Assembly: GCA_946406305.1 (NCBI GenBank)
Contig: CAMJKC010000028.1
Coordinates: forward strand, 1 to 13,516
From: an uncultured Lachnospiraceae bacterium
GTDB taxonomy: Bacteria; Bacillota; Clostridia; Lachnospirales; Lachnospiraceae
Reading direction: 5' to 3'
DNA length: 13,516 nt
Shown here: one piece after another, positions 13,173 to 13,516 of the stretch
Layout: each line of letters starts with the position of its first letter
Numbering within the stretch: position 1 is the stretch's first letter
The notes under the pieces: model-generated
What the model was told of the DNA's origin: nothing
Databases searched by the model: none
Seen by the model: only the letters and a program-made list of their open reading frames with translations
Translations under genes and position numbers: made by a program

Positions 13173-13516
13173 AATTTTTCTCCTTTATATCTTTAACAAT
13201 ATTTTTAACTAAAGTATTAGTATCATCATTTTTAATAAATTTATTGTTTACAATATTAAAAAAATCTTTAACTGCATTGTCTAATTCGTCATTAACTATA
13301 ATATAATCATATTGTGAAATAACTTCTGCTTCTTTTAATGCTTGTTCAAGTCTCTTATTAATACTAACCTCTGTCTCCGTCCCCCTTTTTTTTAATCTAT
13401 CATATAAAACTTTTGTATTAGGCGGTATAACAAAAATCAAAATTGCATCATTATACTTTTTTTTAACCATCAATGCACCTTGCATTTCTATTTCAAGTAA
13501 TACATTTTTCCCATCA
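13165..13516 (-). CDS. gmk: Guanylate kinase, C-terminal part (cut by right window edge)
   Basis: Guanylate kinase phosphorylates GMP to GDP with ATP. Only the C-terminal 116 or so residues are in the window. The frame stays open to the right edge, reading DGKNVLLEIEMQGA, where LEIExQGA is a strong family motif. The Met at 13485 is therefore internal, not the start. Further landmarks are the lid-region arginines in RLKKRGTETE, then INKRLEQA and YDYIIVNDELDNA, all in the expected order. The N-terminal P-loop lies outside the window. The 3' end overlaps rpoZ by 8 bp. Confidence 0.95.
   Translation of the reverse strand, partial: DGKNVLLEIEMQGALMVKKKYNDAILIFVIPPNTKVLYDRLKKRGTETEVSINKRLEQALKEAEVISQYDYIIVNDELDNAVKDFFNIVNNKFIKNDDTNTLVKNIVKDIKEKNYV

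Overview
All genes lie on the minus strand. The sequence is very AT-rich, with coding dominated by Lys, Asn and Ile and many A/T runs. It looks like a low-GC anaerobic Clostridia, possibly a Lachnospiraceae relative. That inference rests on the gene order gmk-rpoZ-rimO-pgsA-cinA, on an [FeFe]-hydrogenase maturase (HydE), and on a DUF2953 protein; no 16S rRNA or other taxonomic marker is present. No tRNA, rRNA, CRISPR array, transposase or integrase was seen.

Read in the direction of transcription (right to left), the window splits into three apparent transcription units. Unit 1 (13516 to 7813) is a housekeeping run: the end of gmk (guanylate kinase, cut by the right edge), rpoZ (RNA polymerase omega), rimO (ribosomal protein S12 methylthiotransferase), hydE, pgsA (phosphatidylglycerophosphate synthase), a stand-alone CinA C-terminal domain, a DUF2953 membrane protein and a short RsmB/NOP-type RNA m5C methyltransferase. 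Most junctions overlap or nearly touch, which suggests translational coupling. The exception is an 80-base spacer before hydE, which holds a 20-bp palindrome and a short leader ORF.

Unit 2 (7701 to 3088) is a complete branched-chain amino acid ABC importer, livJ-livH-livM-livG-livF: lipoprotein binding protein, two permeases and two ATPases. A candidate promoter and a strong ribosome binding site precede livJ.

Unit 3 (2917 to the left edge) is rfbD (dTDP-4-dehydrorhamnose reductase), glmM (phosphoglucosamine mutase) and a GT-C type membrane glycosyltransferase, a cell-surface glycan module. The glycosyltransferase reading frame is broken by a 65-bp-period tandem duplication at the left edge, so the gene is either disrupted, switchable, or affected by an unresolved assembly repeat.

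The genes themselves are recognisable families and I see no clearly new multi-gene system. The most unusual material is non-coding or translational: the out-of-frame tandem duplication in the glycosyltransferase; a dense set of dyads between livF and rfbD that encloses candidate promoters; an rfbD ribosome binding site separated from its start codon by a small perfect hairpin; and a leader mini-ORF that ends on the hydE start codon. There is no gene-free stretch over 300 bases; the largest gaps are 2918-3087, 7702-7812 and 11599-11678. None of the unit boundaries carries a canonical GC-rich hairpin plus T-run terminator.
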